NCBI RefSeq assembly: GCF_945901735.1
Contig: NZ_CAMDLM010000001.1
Location: 62,001-126,000 of the forward strand
Source: Limnohabitans sp. Rim8
GTDB taxonomy: Bacteria; Pseudomonadota; Gammaproteobacteria; Burkholderiales; Burkholderiaceae_C
Direction: 5' to 3'
Length of the DNA: 64,000 nt
The notes beneath the pieces are model-generated. The model saw only the letters and a list, made by a program, of their open reading frames with translations, did not search any database and was not told where the DNA came from. The position numbers and the translations under genes were made by a program. Positions 33,601-41,809 of the stretch are shown here, piece after piece. Each line of letters begins with the position of its first letter. Position 1 is the first letter of the stretch.

Positions 33601-34846
33601 CGTGGACCGGCTGGTGGTGGACGAGTGGCTGGCCTTGCTGCCTGCAGCACCGCCAAAGCCTGCGCCCGGCAAAGCGCCGCAAGCCCCGGCATGGCAAGAC
33701 TACTTGCCCTCTCGCATGGGTCTGAAAGCCAACAGCGTGATGGCAAACGGCCGCCAATTGCACCAAGTGCAAGCAGGTGGCACCTACGAAGCAGGGCGCT
33801 GGCGGGTCAACATCAAGGCGGCCGAGCTCAGCGGCCATGTGGCCTTTGACCCGGCCTTGCCCGGCCAAACCGACCCAGCCGGCCAATTGTTCGCCCGACT
33901 GAGCCATCTGAATTTACCGCCCAGCAGCGCCCGCGAGGTCGAAAGCCTGCTCGAAGCACCCCCCGTCAGCCTGCCCGCGCTGGACATCGTGGTGGACGCG
34001 CTGGAGCTGCGCGGCAAACAACTCGGACGCGTCGAGATCGAAGCGGTCAACACCGACAAGGCGCTGACCCAAACCCCAGCCGCGCGCGAGTGGCAACTGA
34101 AGAAGTTCAACATCGATTTACCCGAGGCCACGCTGCGCAGCACAGGCCGCTGGCTGGCGGCCCGCGAAGGCAGCCCCTGGCGCAAAACCGAAATGAGTTT
34201 CGTGCTGGACGTGCAAGACGCCGGGGCCTTGTTGACCCGGTTGGGCACGCCCGAGGCTTTGCGCGGCGGCACGGGCCAAATCGAAGGCATGGTCAGTTGG
34301 CAAGGCTCGCCACTGAGTCCGCATTACCCCAGCCTGAACGGCCACCTGGATGTGCGCATGGGGCGAGGCCAGTTCCTCAAGGCCGATCCCGGGGTCGCCA
34401 AGCTGCTAGGCGTGCTGAGCCTGCAGGCCTTGCCCAGGCGCTTGCTGCTCGATTTCCGGGATGTGTTTGCACAGGGTTTTGCTTTTGACTCGGTCCAAGG
34501 GGACGTGACCATCGTGCATGGCATGGCCAACACTCGCAACTTGCAAATCAAGGGCGTCAATGCCCTGGTGCAATTGGACGGCTCAGCCGACATCGCCCGC
34601 GAAACCCAGAAGTTGCGCGCACAAATCTTGCCCATTGTGGATGCCGGAACGGCCTCTTTGGTGGCGGGACTGGCCGTGAACCCGGTGGTGGGCCTGACCG
34701 CTTTCATCGCCCAATGGCTCTTGCAAAATCCTTTGTCACGCGCCTCGGCGCAGGAATTTTTGATTGACGGCAGTTGGGCCAACCCCCAGGTCACTCGGGT
34801 GGAGCCCAGCCCGGCAACACCCCCTGGGCCTAAAACCCCACCTTGA
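30674..34846 (+). CDS. yhdP: YhdP/TIGR02099 family AsmA-like envelope protein
   Basis: A very large protein (about 1390 residues) of the AsmA-like superfamily with DUF3971 and C-terminal AsmA-type parts. An N-terminal TM segment (VRFVLWGLLVAGLVLGLAWA) is followed by a long repetitive beta-groove, as in E. coli YhdP, TamB and YdbH, which move phospholipids across the periplasm. Landmarks are GGVSAQSTGWVPSFELRDIE and, near the end, DVFAQGFAFDSVQGDVTI and VAGLAVNPVVGLTAFIAQWL. The start is uncertain: GTG 30674 is chosen because it avoids overlap with glnE, and no ATG is in frame. Composition is native. It is followed 64 bp later by a kinase gene. Confidence 0.9.
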   Translation: MSSSPIWPPTEALLSPWLVRAVRFVLWGLLVAGLVLGLAWATLHFWIVPRIAEFRPALESLARQSLGVPVRIGGVSAQSTGWVPSFELRDIELLDDQGRAGLRLPKVLVALSLRSAALGKLDQLVLDAPELTLRLSADGQWQIAGMAWGASPTENSAAADWLFGQREVVVRGAQVNWHGPDTGINTSPDKDNAPPTPLILREVDLVIRNTARQHLLRLDATPPHEWGERFVLMGQFKRGLLSLHPGRMSDWSGQAFAHFPQLDMAPWTQHALQMPTGLPAETRPLQGQGRLRLWADVQQGQWRGGLAEVDLKNLQAQLSADTATLALQSLSGRLGLQVHAEGFVAETQDLRFVSEQGLHWPEGQLSLDYTHAQGARPAQGQLQASQLNLEALQALALRLPLGAALSPQWHTALKARDLRGRVTSLNLRWQGDWAQPDIQEAQAKVEGLSWQPGSAAVAVWGALPGADVPGLRGGQLTLALNPSGGRLDLQTGADSALWLPGLLEPAEVPLHQLKASVRWARETDRHSPAGRWHVPQWSLSLANADLQGQWQGQWRPAPHGLGPGMLTLQGRIQRAQAAAVHRYLPLNLPPEVRHYLRDALTQGQYEDVKVQIQGDLDKLPFAKPEDGIFLFAGELKDAELNMVPASLANPGEMLWPRLRALQGRLTFDRLGMQLRDASARVGEGAQAIELKAASVDIADMVHQPVLRVQAQSLADAPLLLDWVRQSPLDALLSGALQPAQASGPLLTRFALQLPLLDLPGTRVQGSVQFDGNDLRMLPGTPWLNKLRGTLQFHERGFEVRQMQATLLGGPAVIDGGMQATDPDTRTTTPTTPQMAFKAQGRVSAAGLQSAHDIAPLNLLARHVSGATDYSARLAWHQGLPQLTVHSRLGGLGLQLPAPLGKPANMEKTLALQVRSRLTPTGPQDEIELSLGDTARLMYVRDLSAVTPRVLRGRLGLGVLPDNMPTVPDTGVTANVDVDRLVVDEWLALLPAAPPKPAPGKAPQAPAWQDYLPSRMGLKANSVMANGRQLHQVQAGGTYEAGRWRVNIKAAELSGHVAFDPALPGQTDPAGQLFARLSHLNLPPSSAREVESLLEAPPVSLPALDIVVDALELRGKQLGRVEIEAVNTDKALTQTPAAREWQLKKFNIDLPEATLRSTGRWLAAREGSPWRKTEMSFVLDVQDAGALLTRLGTPEALRGGTGQIEGMVSWQGSPLSPHYPSLNGHLDVRMGRGQFLKADPGVAKLLGVLSLQALPRRLLLDFRDVFAQGFAFDSVQGDVTIVHGMANTRNLQIKGVNALVQLDGSADIARETQKLRAQILPIVDAGTASLVAGLAVNPVVGLTAFIAQWLLQNPLSRASAQEFLIDGSWANPQVTRVEPSPATPPGPKTPP

Positions 34847-34910
34847 TCTGCACCGCCCAGACCCCATCGTCTAAAAACGGCAGGCACCATGGGTGCAGGA
34901 CAATGCGGGC

Positions 34911-36989
34911 ATGACACCCCAAGCGCTGCAGCGCCTGATCCCCTCACTCAAAGCACGCACCCTGGCCTGGTGGCAGGCGTTAGAAAACGCATTGCCGGGG
35001 GGGCGGGGTCGCCGCAGCCTTTGGAGCGCCTTGATCGCGCTGGTCATGGCGGTGCTGGTGACCCTGGTGTGGCTGGCCGGACGCTATGAAGCCAGCCAAC
35101 TGCAAGCCGAACTGGAGCGCGACACCGCCAACGCGGTCAGTGACTTGCGCACCCAACTGTCGCGCCATGTGCAGGCGATACAGGGTCTCCAATCGAGCCA
35201 CCCGTCCGAAGCCTTCTGGAACCTGGAGGCGCAAGCGCTCTTGCGCGACAACCGCGACATGTTGCGCATCGAGTGGCGAGATCCATCGCTGAACCTGAAC
35301 CAATCAGCCGACTCGCCCCTGCGCAGTCCGGTGTTTGAACGCGTGCGCCGCACCGAAACCCTGAGCGATACCCAACAAGCTTGCTTACAGGCCAAGCGCA
35401 GCAGCGGCCCCAGTTATTCCCGCTCTTATTTCCTGCCTCAAACAGACGGTTTGGGCATGGAGGTCATGGACATGTGCTTGCCCAACACCCAAGGCGGCTT
35501 GCTGGTGGGCTTCACTGTCTTGACCTATGGTTTGCAAGAAATCATCAATGCGCGCCTGGGCGTGGGCTACGGCCGACGCAATGAAGTTTCCTTCACCGAG
35601 CCCGACGGAACGCGGCTGGCCATCGCGGGCAGCCAAACCCGGGGCTTGCGCATATTCACAGCCCAACAACTGGTGGACTTGCCAGGCAACACCCTGGTCT
35701 TGCGCTTGGATGGCCGCCGGGGCGAGCCCGACCTGTTCCCCAATGTGCTCACGGCGCTGGTCACCGCCATGTCGATCGCCCTGGTCACGGTGATGGTCTT
35801 GCTGGCCAAGGATTCGCGCCGACGCCTGAAAGCCGAAAACGATCTGGCCGAGGCGCTGGCCTTTCGCAAGGCCATGGAGGACTCTCTTGTGACCGGCTTG
35901 CGCGCGCGCGACTTGGAAGGGCGCATCACCTACGTGAACCCGGCCTTTTGCCAAATGGTGGGGCTGGCGGCCGAACAACTGACCGGCCAACTGGCACCCA
36001 TGCCGTATTGGCCCCCCGAAATGGTGGACGAATACAAGCAGCGCCATGCCGTTCGGCTGGCGGGCAACGCCCCACCGCGCGAAGGCTTCGAGTCGGTCTT
36101 CATGCGGGCCGATGGCACGCGCTTTGAGGTGTTGATCATCGAAGCGCCACTGATCAGCGTGCAAGGCCAGCAAACCGGCTGGATGGGCGCGGTGATCGAC
36201 ATCAGCGAGCAACGTCGCATCGAAGAACTCTCGCGGGCTAGCCAGGAGCGCCTGCAAGCCACTGCCCGACTGGCCACCGTGGGCGAAATGGCCTCCTTGC
36301 TCAGCCACGAGCTGAACCAACCTCTGGCCGCCATCGCCAGCTATGCCAATGGCTCGCTCAACCTGCTGAAAGACCCGGCCGCCTTGCCGCAAACCTTGGA
36401 CGATGTGCACATGGCCTTGCGCCGCATTGCCGAGCAGGCGGGGCGAGCCGGCAAGGTCATCAACAGCGTGCACGATTTTGTGCGCCGCCGCGACCAGGCG
36501 CGTGAAGCTGTGGCACCTGAGGCCTTGCTCGACGCCATTGCGCCGCTGGTCAACCTGCAGGCGCGCAAACTGCAGGTCAAGGTGCACACCCGCTTCGAAT
36601 CCAAGCTGCCCCCGGTCCTGTGCGACCGCACCATGGTGGAGCAGGTGCTGCTGAACCTAGCGCGCAACGGCATGCAGGCGATGGACCAGCCCAGCAACAT
36701 GGCGCGGGTGCTGGTGCTGCAGGTGCGGCGTGCTGCTTCAAACGCCGAACACGGCTGGGTCGAGTTCTCGGTCAGCGATGTGGGCGTGGGCATTGCCGAC
36801 GACGTGGAGCGTCAGCTGTTTACCCCCTTTTTCACCACCAAAGCAGAAGGCATGGGCCTGGGCCTGAGCCTTTGCCGCACCGTGGTCGAGCAACACGGTG
36901 GACACCTCAGTTTCGAGCCCTTGGTCCCCCGGGGAACGGTCTTTCGCTTCACCTTGCCCGCTGTCCTTTTGGATAAGATCGCCGCATGA
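34911..36989 (+). CDS. PAS-domain sensor histidine kinase (DctS/FixL-like)
   Basis: A 692-residue inner-membrane kinase. TM1 (ALIALVMAVLVTLVWLAG) and TM2 (VTAMSIALVTVMVLLAK) flank a periplasmic domain of about 240 residues, followed by a PAS domain (GRITYVNPAFCQMVGLAAEQ). The H-box MASLLSHELNQPLAAI has the phosphorylated H466. The N-box is LLNLARNGMQAM, and G-boxes are VGVGI and GMGLGLSLC. This kinase/regulator type in Comamonadaceae resembles DctS-DctR, which sense C4-dicarboxylates, but no dicarboxylate gene is adjacent. ATG 34911 (MTPQALQ) or GTG 34893 may be the start. It overlaps the regulator gene (ATGA at 36986-36989). Confidence 0.92.
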   Translation: MTPQALQRLIPSLKARTLAWWQALENALPGGRGRRSLWSALIALVMAVLVTLVWLAGRYEASQLQAELERDTANAVSDLRTQLSRHVQAIQGLQSSHPSEAFWNLEAQALLRDNRDMLRIEWRDPSLNLNQSADSPLRSPVFERVRRTETLSDTQQACLQAKRSSGPSYSRSYFLPQTDGLGMEVMDMCLPNTQGGLLVGFTVLTYGLQEIINARLGVGYGRRNEVSFTEPDGTRLAIAGSQTRGLRIFTAQQLVDLPGNTLVLRLDGRRGEPDLFPNVLTALVTAMSIALVTVMVLLAKDSRRRLKAENDLAEALAFRKAMEDSLVTGLRARDLEGRITYVNPAFCQMVGLAAEQLTGQLAPMPYWPPEMVDEYKQRHAVRLAGNAPPREGFESVFMRADGTRFEVLIIEAPLISVQGQQTGWMGAVIDISEQRRIEELSRASQERLQATARLATVGEMASLLSHELNQPLAAIASYANGSLNLLKDPAALPQTLDDVHMALRRIAEQAGRAGKVINSVHDFVRRRDQAREAVAPEALLDAIAPLVNLQARKLQVKVHTRFESKLPPVLCDRTMVEQVLLNLARNGMQAMDQPSNMARVLVLQVRRAASNAEHGWVEFSVSDVGVGIADDVERQLFTPFFTTKAEGMGLGLSLCRTVVEQHGGHLSFEPLVPRGTVFRFTLPAVLLDKIAA

Positions 36990-37651
36990 GCTTCACCGAC
37001 ATGCCCACCGTTTTCATTGTGGATGACGACGCCAGCGTGCGCGAGGGCATGGCTTGGCTGCTGCGCACACGGCGCTTGCTCAGCGAGTCTTTTGACAGCG
37101 CCGAGGCTTTCTTGGCCATGCTGCAAGGCACCCACCCCATCGCCGATGGCGCTTGGCAGCCGGACCCGGCCAAGTGGCAGCAATCGGCTTGCATCCTGCT
37201 GGATGTGCGCATGCCCGGCATGAGTGGCCTGGCTTTGTTCGAGCAGCTGCTGGCCAAGGGCATGGCACAGGCCTGGCCAGTGATTTTTTTGACGGGCCAC
37301 GCCGATGTGCCCACGGCGGTGGACAGCGTCAAACGCGGGGCCTTTGATTTTTGCGAAAAGCCTTTTTCCGACAACGCCTTGGTCGACCGGGTGGAGCAAG
37401 CCTTGGCCTTGTCGCAAGAGCGTTTGGCAGCTCGGCAAACCCAGCAGCGCTTGCAATCGCGCCTGCTGGAGCTGACCGAGCGCGAACGCGACGTCATGCG
37501 CTGGGTGGTGGAGGGCCTGCCCAACAAGCTGATCGCCGACCAACTCGACATCAGCGTGCGCACGGTGGAAGTTCACCGCGCCCGGGTGTTCGACAAGATG
37601 GAAGTCAAGTCAGCGGTTGAGCTGGCCAATCTGATGCGGCAATTGGCATGA
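36986..37651 (+). CDS. FixJ/DctR-type response regulator
   Basis: A 221-residue two-component regulator. The receiver domain has FIVDDDASVREGMAWLL, phospho-acceptor D73 in LLDVRMPGMSG, Thr in FLTGHADVP and Lys in FCEKPF. The LuxR-type HTH at the end reads LTERERDVMRWVVEGLPNKL and SVRTVEVHRARVFDKM. D73 lies about 18 residues later than in FixJ because of an extra segment (GTHPIADGAWQPDPAKWQQS) before the phospho-acceptor strand. The gene overlaps both the kinase upstream and the NlpC/P60 gene downstream by ATGA, so all three are coupled. Confidence 0.93.
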   Translation: MSFTDMPTVFIVDDDASVREGMAWLLRTRRLLSESFDSAEAFLAMLQGTHPIADGAWQPDPAKWQQSACILLDVRMPGMSGLALFEQLLAKGMAQAWPVIFLTGHADVPTAVDSVKRGAFDFCEKPFSDNALVDRVEQALALSQERLAARQTQQRLQSRLLELTERERDVMRWVVEGLPNKLIADQLDISVRTVEVHRARVFDKMEVKSAVELANLMRQLA

Positions 37652-38250
37652 ACAAGCTTGACACCTCTTTATTCCAAGCGCTGGTTGCGCCCGGCCCGAT
37701 GCTTGCTGCGCATGACCCGCAGCGGCGCAACGGCTTGCTCACAGGTCTAAGCCTGGGTGCCGCCGTTCTGCTGGCGGGCTGCTCATCGCCCCCCGCCCGC
37801 CGCACGGCGCCCGACAACTCAGAGCCGACCAAGCCTGCGGCCTCGCGCCCCAGATCGTCTGGCCCGTACAACAGCGCGCGCAACGATGTGGCGATGGTGG
37901 CGCTGTCCTTGTTGGACACCCCCTATGCCTGGGGCGGACGAGGCCCGGCCACGGGCTTTGACTGCTCGGGTCTGGTGGCCCATGTGCTGCGTGAAGGGGG
38001 GGGCTTGCGGGTGCGAGGTTCGGCGGCCGACTTGGGCCGCATGTCCCGCCCTATTGACCGGGCCGATTTGCTGCCCGGTGATTTGGTGTTTTTCAATACC
38101 CTGGGCGCACGCCACTCGCATGTGGGCGTGTACGTGGGCGACGGCCGCTTTGTGCACGCCAGCAACCCCCGCACCGGGGTGCGCGTTGACGCACTCAGCA
38201 GCCCCTATTACGCACAACGCTTTGAAGGGGCACACAGCCTGCTGGACTGA
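37648..38250 (+). CDS. NlpC/P60 family cell-wall peptidase lipoprotein
   Basis: A 200-residue lipoprotein with an NlpC/P60 domain. The lipobox LLAGC puts the acylated cysteine at C45, after an unusually long N-terminus; an internal ATG at codon 18 would give a normal-size signal. The catalytic domain from about residue 80 has Cys106 in FDCSGLV, His158 in HSHVGVYVG and His170 in FVHASN. It would cut gamma-D-glutamyl-diaminopimelate or similar bonds in peptidoglycan at the envelope. Its ATGA overlap with the response regulator suggests co-transcription with a signalling pair. Confidence 0.9.
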   Translation: MNKLDTSLFQALVAPGPMLAAHDPQRRNGLLTGLSLGAAVLLAGCSSPPARRTAPDNSEPTKPAASRPRSSGPYNSARNDVAMVALSLLDTPYAWGGRGPATGFDCSGLVAHVLREGGGLRVRGSAADLGRMSRPIDRADLLPGDLVFFNTLGARHSHVGVYVGDGRFVHASNPRTGVRVDALSSPYYAQRFEGAHSLLD

Positions 38251-38255
38251 AGGCC

Positions 38256-38471
38256 TCAGCGGCGGGTTTCGTCGGGTGTTGAGTTCGATGTCGTGGCCGC
38301 TTCGATCACGGCATGGTCCGGTGCCTGCGCGCTGGCCTCCTTGGACGGCGGCTCAGACGGTGGCAGGGCCTGGCGCAATTCACCTTTGCTGCGGCCGGAA
38401 AACATGGTCCACCAGACAATCGCAATGAAGATGCACAAGGCCAGCAAAGCTTCCAGCAAAATCAGCCCCAT
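38256..38471 (-). CDS. Small single-pass membrane protein, unknown function
   Basis: A 71-residue ORF. It has one N-terminal TM helix ([20 protein letters not shown], then WTMF), followed by a basic GRSKGEL stretch and a Pro/Glu/Ala-rich hydrophilic tail. I do not recognise a family. The reading frame ends 6 bp after the convergent NlpC/P60 gene. Its ATG (38469-38471) overlaps the mltA ATG on the opposite strand (shared CATG). Weak Shine-Dalgarno (GGGG, 11 nt upstream). The clean TM-plus-tail layout argues that it is real. Confidence 0.55.
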   Translation of the reverse strand: MGLILLEALLALCIFIAIVWWTMFSGRSKGELRQALPPSEPPSKEASAQAPDHAVIEAATTSNSTPDETRR

Positions 38472-39648
38472 GCAAAAACCCCGTTTCTTGATCCGCCACC
38501 CGTTGCGGGCAGGCTTCATGATGGCCGCGATTGTAGGCATGCTGGTCGCCTGCTCGGTTGCCCCCGTGGTGCAAACCCGGCCCACCTCAAGCCCATCGCC
38601 ACAGCCTGGCATCGCAGACATTTCACCCATGGAGGACACCCGGCCCCTGCCGCCCGCCCTGGTACGCGAGCAAAGCCGCTGGGTGCCGGTGCGCTGGACA
38701 GATCTGCCCGGCATGGATCGCGACGCTGTCAACGAAGCCTGGCCCGCCTGGCTGCAAAGCTGCCAGCGCCCAACCCCCGACTGGCGGGCGCTGTGCCCCG
38801 AGATCGCCCAACTGGACAACGCCAGCGCCGACGTGCAGCGCCGCTGGATGCGCGAGAAACTCCAGCCGTATCGGGTCGAGACGCATGAAGCACGCAGCGA
38901 GGGGCTGCTGACGGGTTATTACGAACCCACCCTCACGGGGTCACGCCGGGCACAAGGCGCGTTCCAGGTGCCGCTGTTCGCGCCGCCTGCCCAGTTGGCC
39001 CAGCGCAAACCTTGGTTCAACCGACAAGAAATCGACACCCTGCCCGCTGCCCGCGCCGCCCTGCGCGGCAAAGAACTGCTGTACCTGGCCGACCCGGTGG
39101 ACGCGATGGTGCTGCACATCCAGGGCTCGGGCCTGGTGAACGTGACCGAGCCCGACGGCCGCCAGCGCTGGGTGCGCATGGCCTACACCGCCACCAATGA
39201 CCAACCCTACAAAAGCATTGGCCGTTGGTTGCTCGACCGACGCCTGATCACCGACGCGAGCTGGCCCGGCATCAAGGCCTGGATCGACCGCAACCCCTCG
39301 CGGGTCAACGAGCTGCTGTGGCAAAACCCGCGAGTGGTGTTTTTCCGCGAAGAAGCCCTGCCCGTGGGCAGCATACCGCCCGGCCCCAAAGGCGCACAAG
39401 GGGTGCCGCTCACGGCCGAACGCTCGATCGCGGTGGACCGCCGCAGCATCCCTTACGGCACCCCGGTGTGGATGAAGTCGACCGGACCGCAAACGTCTTT
39501 TGACCGCCTGGTGCTGGCCCAAGACACCGGCACCGCCATCGTGGGCGCCGTGCGGGCCGACTATTACGCAGGCTCCGGCCCAGAAGCGGGCGAGCTGGCC
39601 GGCCGCCTGAAGCAACCCCTGCAACTGTGGGCCCTGTGGCCGCGCTGA
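38470..39648 (+). CDS. mltA: Membrane-bound lytic murein transglycosylase A
   Basis: A 392-residue outer-membrane lipoprotein that cleaves peptidoglycan to 1,6-anhydromuropeptides. The signal reads [20 protein letters not shown], then the lipobox LVAC near residue 28. Catalytic-domain landmarks are [38 protein letters not shown], and the 3D domain IPYGTPVWM with [20 protein letters not shown], whose aspartates are catalytic. ATG 38470 is chosen because it begins the signal; the frame is open further 5', where it overlaps the opposite small gene. ykgJ follows after 19 bp. Confidence 0.93.
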   Translation: MQKPRFLIRHPLRAGFMMAAIVGMLVACSVAPVVQTRPTSSPSPQPGIADISPMEDTRPLPPALVREQSRWVPVRWTDLPGMDRDAVNEAWPAWLQSCQRPTPDWRALCPEIAQLDNASADVQRRWMREKLQPYRVETHEARSEGLLTGYYEPTLTGSRRAQGAFQVPLFAPPAQLAQRKPWFNRQEIDTLPAARAALRGKELLYLADPVDAMVLHIQGSGLVNVTEPDGRQRWVRMAYTATNDQPYKSIGRWLLDRRLITDASWPGIKAWIDRNPSRVNELLWQNPRVVFFREEALPVGSIPPGPKGAQGVPLTAERSIAVDRRSIPYGTPVWMKSTGPQTSFDRLVLAQDTGTAIVGAVRADYYAGSGPEAGELAGRLKQPLQLWALWPR

Positions 39649-39667
39649 ACCGGATGCCTGTGACCCG

Positions 39668-39940
39668 ATGACTTTAAGCTGCCGCCCCGGCTGCGCCGCT
39701 TGCTGCACCGCACCCTCCATCTCCTCGCCCATCCCCGGCATGCCCAACGGAAAACCGGCGGGCGTGCCTTGCGTGCAACTTGACGCCCAACTGCGTTGCA
39801 TGATTTTTGGGCAACCCGAACGGCCAGCGGTGTGCGGGCAACTGCAAGCCTCGGTGGAGATGTGCGGGCCTGTGGAGGATGGCGGCGTGCATGCCCGCGG
39901 TTGGTTGATGCGACTGGAAGATTTAACGCTGCCAAGGTGA
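39668..39940 (+). CDS. YkgJ family cysteine cluster protein
   Basis: A 90-residue protein of the YkgJ family (PF03692), thought to bind zinc or an Fe-S centre. Cysteines occur in [29 protein letters not shown] and EMCG, and the [11 protein letters not shown] loop is typical. It lies 19 bp after mltA on the same strand and is the last gene with native texture before the catabolic island. Function unknown. Confidence 0.88.
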   Translation: MTLSCRPGCAACCTAPSISSPIPGMPNGKPAGVPCVQLDAQLRCMIFGQPERPAVCGQLQASVEMCGPVEDGGVHARGWLMRLEDLTLPR

Positions 39941-40005
39941 TCGCCACTACTATGCCCAAGTCAAGTCGGTTGCCATCCCAGCAAAATGTCGACAAAACCA
40001 CAAAA

Positions 40006-40026
40006 ATTCGTTAGGGTATAGCGAAT
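40006..40026. promoter_or_regulatory. Inverted repeat ATTCG-N11-CGAAT upstream of the TPP-enzyme operon
   Basis: A perfect 5-bp dyad with arms at 40006-40010 and 40022-40026, 77 bp before the first gene of the island's plus-strand operon. It overlaps a weak promoter-like TCGACA-N17-TAGGGT (39989-40017). The layout suits a repressor or LysR-type site, but no regulator is encoded in the island, so the binding protein would be encoded elsewhere. The rest of the 162-bp gap shows nothing clear. Confidence 0.4.
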
Positions 40027-40102
40027 CTCAAATGATGCGGGTGCCAGCTGTAGCGAGCCGACACCAATGAATCGACCATAACCATACAACAGGGGACTGC
40101 AC

Positions 40103-41809
40103 ATGAACCAGGGGAATCAGGGCACAGGCGGCAACGCGGTCGTCGAAGCTTTGGCTGTGCATGGCACGAAACATGTTTTCGGACTGATCGGTTCGGCCGG
40201 CATGGAAGTGTTCGATGCGCTTTACGGGCGCACCGACATCCGGTTTGTCGGCGTACGGGATGAGCGTACCGGCGTGCACATGGCCGACGGCTACGCACGT
40301 GCCGCAGGGCGGGCAGGCGTATTCTTGGCGGGCCAAAACGGGCCAGGTGTTACGAATCTCGTAACCGGCCTCGCCCAAGCGAGTGCCGCGTACTCGCCGG
40401 TCGTGGCCATAGCGGGCTCCCTGTCGTCGGCTCATGTCTACCGCGATGCCTTTCAGGAAGTCGACCAGCAGGCATTGCTGCGCACGGTGACCAAAAAGAC
40501 TTGGTCGGTTCCGCAGGCACGCCGCATTCCGGAAATCATCGGCGAGGCCTTCCGAACGGCACTGACGCCTCGTCAAGGTCCGGTCGCGGTCAACATCGCG
40601 CGCGACCTCCTCGCTGAAACGACAACATGGGAATCGGCCGTTCAGTTCAAGGCCTGGGCAGAAGGGGGGACTACTTCTGCCGCCCGAATCGAGTCCGCCG
40701 CGCGACTGCTTGCCCATGCAAAGCGTCCGCTGATTCTGGCCGGAGGCGGCGTCAAGAATGGTCGATGCGCCGACGCCGCGCTGGCCCTGGCAGAACTGCT
40801 GCAGGCACCGATCACCATGTCGCCTGGGCATGGTGATGCAATTCCCTGTTCGCATCCGCTCTATGCCGGACAGGTTGGCCCCCGAGGTAATGTAGTCGCC
40901 TCAGATCTGGCACGCACGGCCGATGTGATCCTCGCCCTCGGCACGCGTCTAGGCTTCAACACAACCTTTTACACCTACGACCACCTGAACCGGGATGCGC
41001 AGATCATCCAGGTCGAACTCGACCCCACCGCAATCGGTCGATTTTTCCCGGTCGAGCTGGGTATCCATGGCGAGGCGGGTGAGGTCGCCCGGGGCCTGGT
41101 GACCGCCCTTGTGGGTCATCAACCGGCGCCCGAAGTGATCGAGTGGAGTGGGGGCTTCTCCGTGCGACGGGCCGCATTGCTGGCTGAACGCGACCACGCC
41201 GGACAGCCCGCAGAGGGACGCATCCAGCCTGCTCAACTCTACCGGGCCTTGCGTGCGGCGGCGCCTGCCGACTCGATGTTCACGATGGACGCCGGCACCC
41301 TTTGCCTGCAGGCTACCGATCAGCTTCACTATCACCAGCCGCCCGCTCTCTTCACTCCGCTCGACTTTGGACTGGTCGGTTTCTCCTATGCGTGCGGACT
41401 CGGCGTAAAGCTCGCCTGCCCGGAACGCACGGTGATCAGCCTGATGGGCGACGGCGGCTTCGGCATGACATCGAGCGAAATCGGCACCGCCGTGAGTCAA
41501 AACATCGCGACGGTATGCGTGGTGATGAACAATGGTTGCTGGGGCGCGGAAAAGGCGTATCAGAGAGACTTCTTTGGTGGGCGCTATCTGGGCGCGGACG
41601 TGCCCAATCCGCCCTACGACCAATTGGCACGGCTATGGGGCGCCGAGGGCTTTCGAGTCGATCGGGCTGCCGATCTCGAGATCGTCATCGCAGCGGCTAT
41701 CGCCTGTGGCAAGCCGGCCATCGTAGATGTGATGGTCGACCCTGACGCTCTCTACAGTTTCCGACGCGACTCATTCAAGCATCGGGACAACACCCAATCG
41801 AAATCGTGA
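40103..41809 (+). CDS. Thiamine-diphosphate enzyme, Xsc-like (sulfoacetaldehyde acetyltransferase branch)
   Basis: A 568-residue ThDP enzyme of the acetolactate-synthase superfamily with three domains. FGLIGSAGMEVFDAL and the cofactor-activating Glu in RDERTGVHMADGYAR lie in domain 1. The C-terminal ThDP/Mg motif is GDGGFGMTSSEIGTAV to MNNGCWGAEK. Several stretches recall sulfoacetaldehyde acetyltransferase: QNGPGVTN, FQEVDQQ, SHPLYAGQVGPRG, WGAEK and the late FRRD. Xsc makes acetyl phosphate and sulfite from sulfoacetaldehyde and phosphate. The match is distant, so another C-C-cleaving reaction (for example a 2-hydroxyacyl-CoA lyase) remains possible. First gene of a four-gene operon; the stop overlaps the GMC start (TGATG). 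Confidence 0.75.
   Translation: MNQGNQGTGGNAVVEALAVHGTKHVFGLIGSAGMEVFDALYGRTDIRFVGVRDERTGVHMADGYARAAGRAGVFLAGQNGPGVTNLVTGLAQASAAYSPVVAIAGSLSSAHVYRDAFQEVDQQALLRTVTKKTWSVPQARRIPEIIGEAFRTALTPRQGPVAVNIARDLLAETTTWESAVQFKAWAEGGTTSAARIESAARLLAHAKRPLILAGGGVKNGRCADAALALAELLQAPITMSPGHGDAIPCSHPLYAGQVGPRGNVVASDLARTADVILALGTRLGFNTTFYTYDHLNRDAQIIQVELDPTAIGRFFPVELGIHGEAGEVARGLVTALVGHQPAPEVIEWSGGFSVRRAALLAERDHAGQPAEGRIQPAQLYRALRAAAPADSMFTMDAGTLCLQATDQLHYHQPPALFTPLDFGLVGFSYACGLGVKLACPERTVISLMGDGGFGMTSSEIGTAVSQNIATVCVVMNNGCWGAEKAYQRDFFGGRYLGADVPNPPYDQLARLWGAEGFRVDRAADLEIVIAAAIACGKPAIVDVMVDPDALYSFRRDSFKHRDNTQSKS

Noticed and set aside
40103..41809. Assigning the gene symbol xsc
   Set aside because: Similarity to Xsc is only by scattered motifs and the neighbourhood lacks pta and sulfite export; the reaction is not certain.
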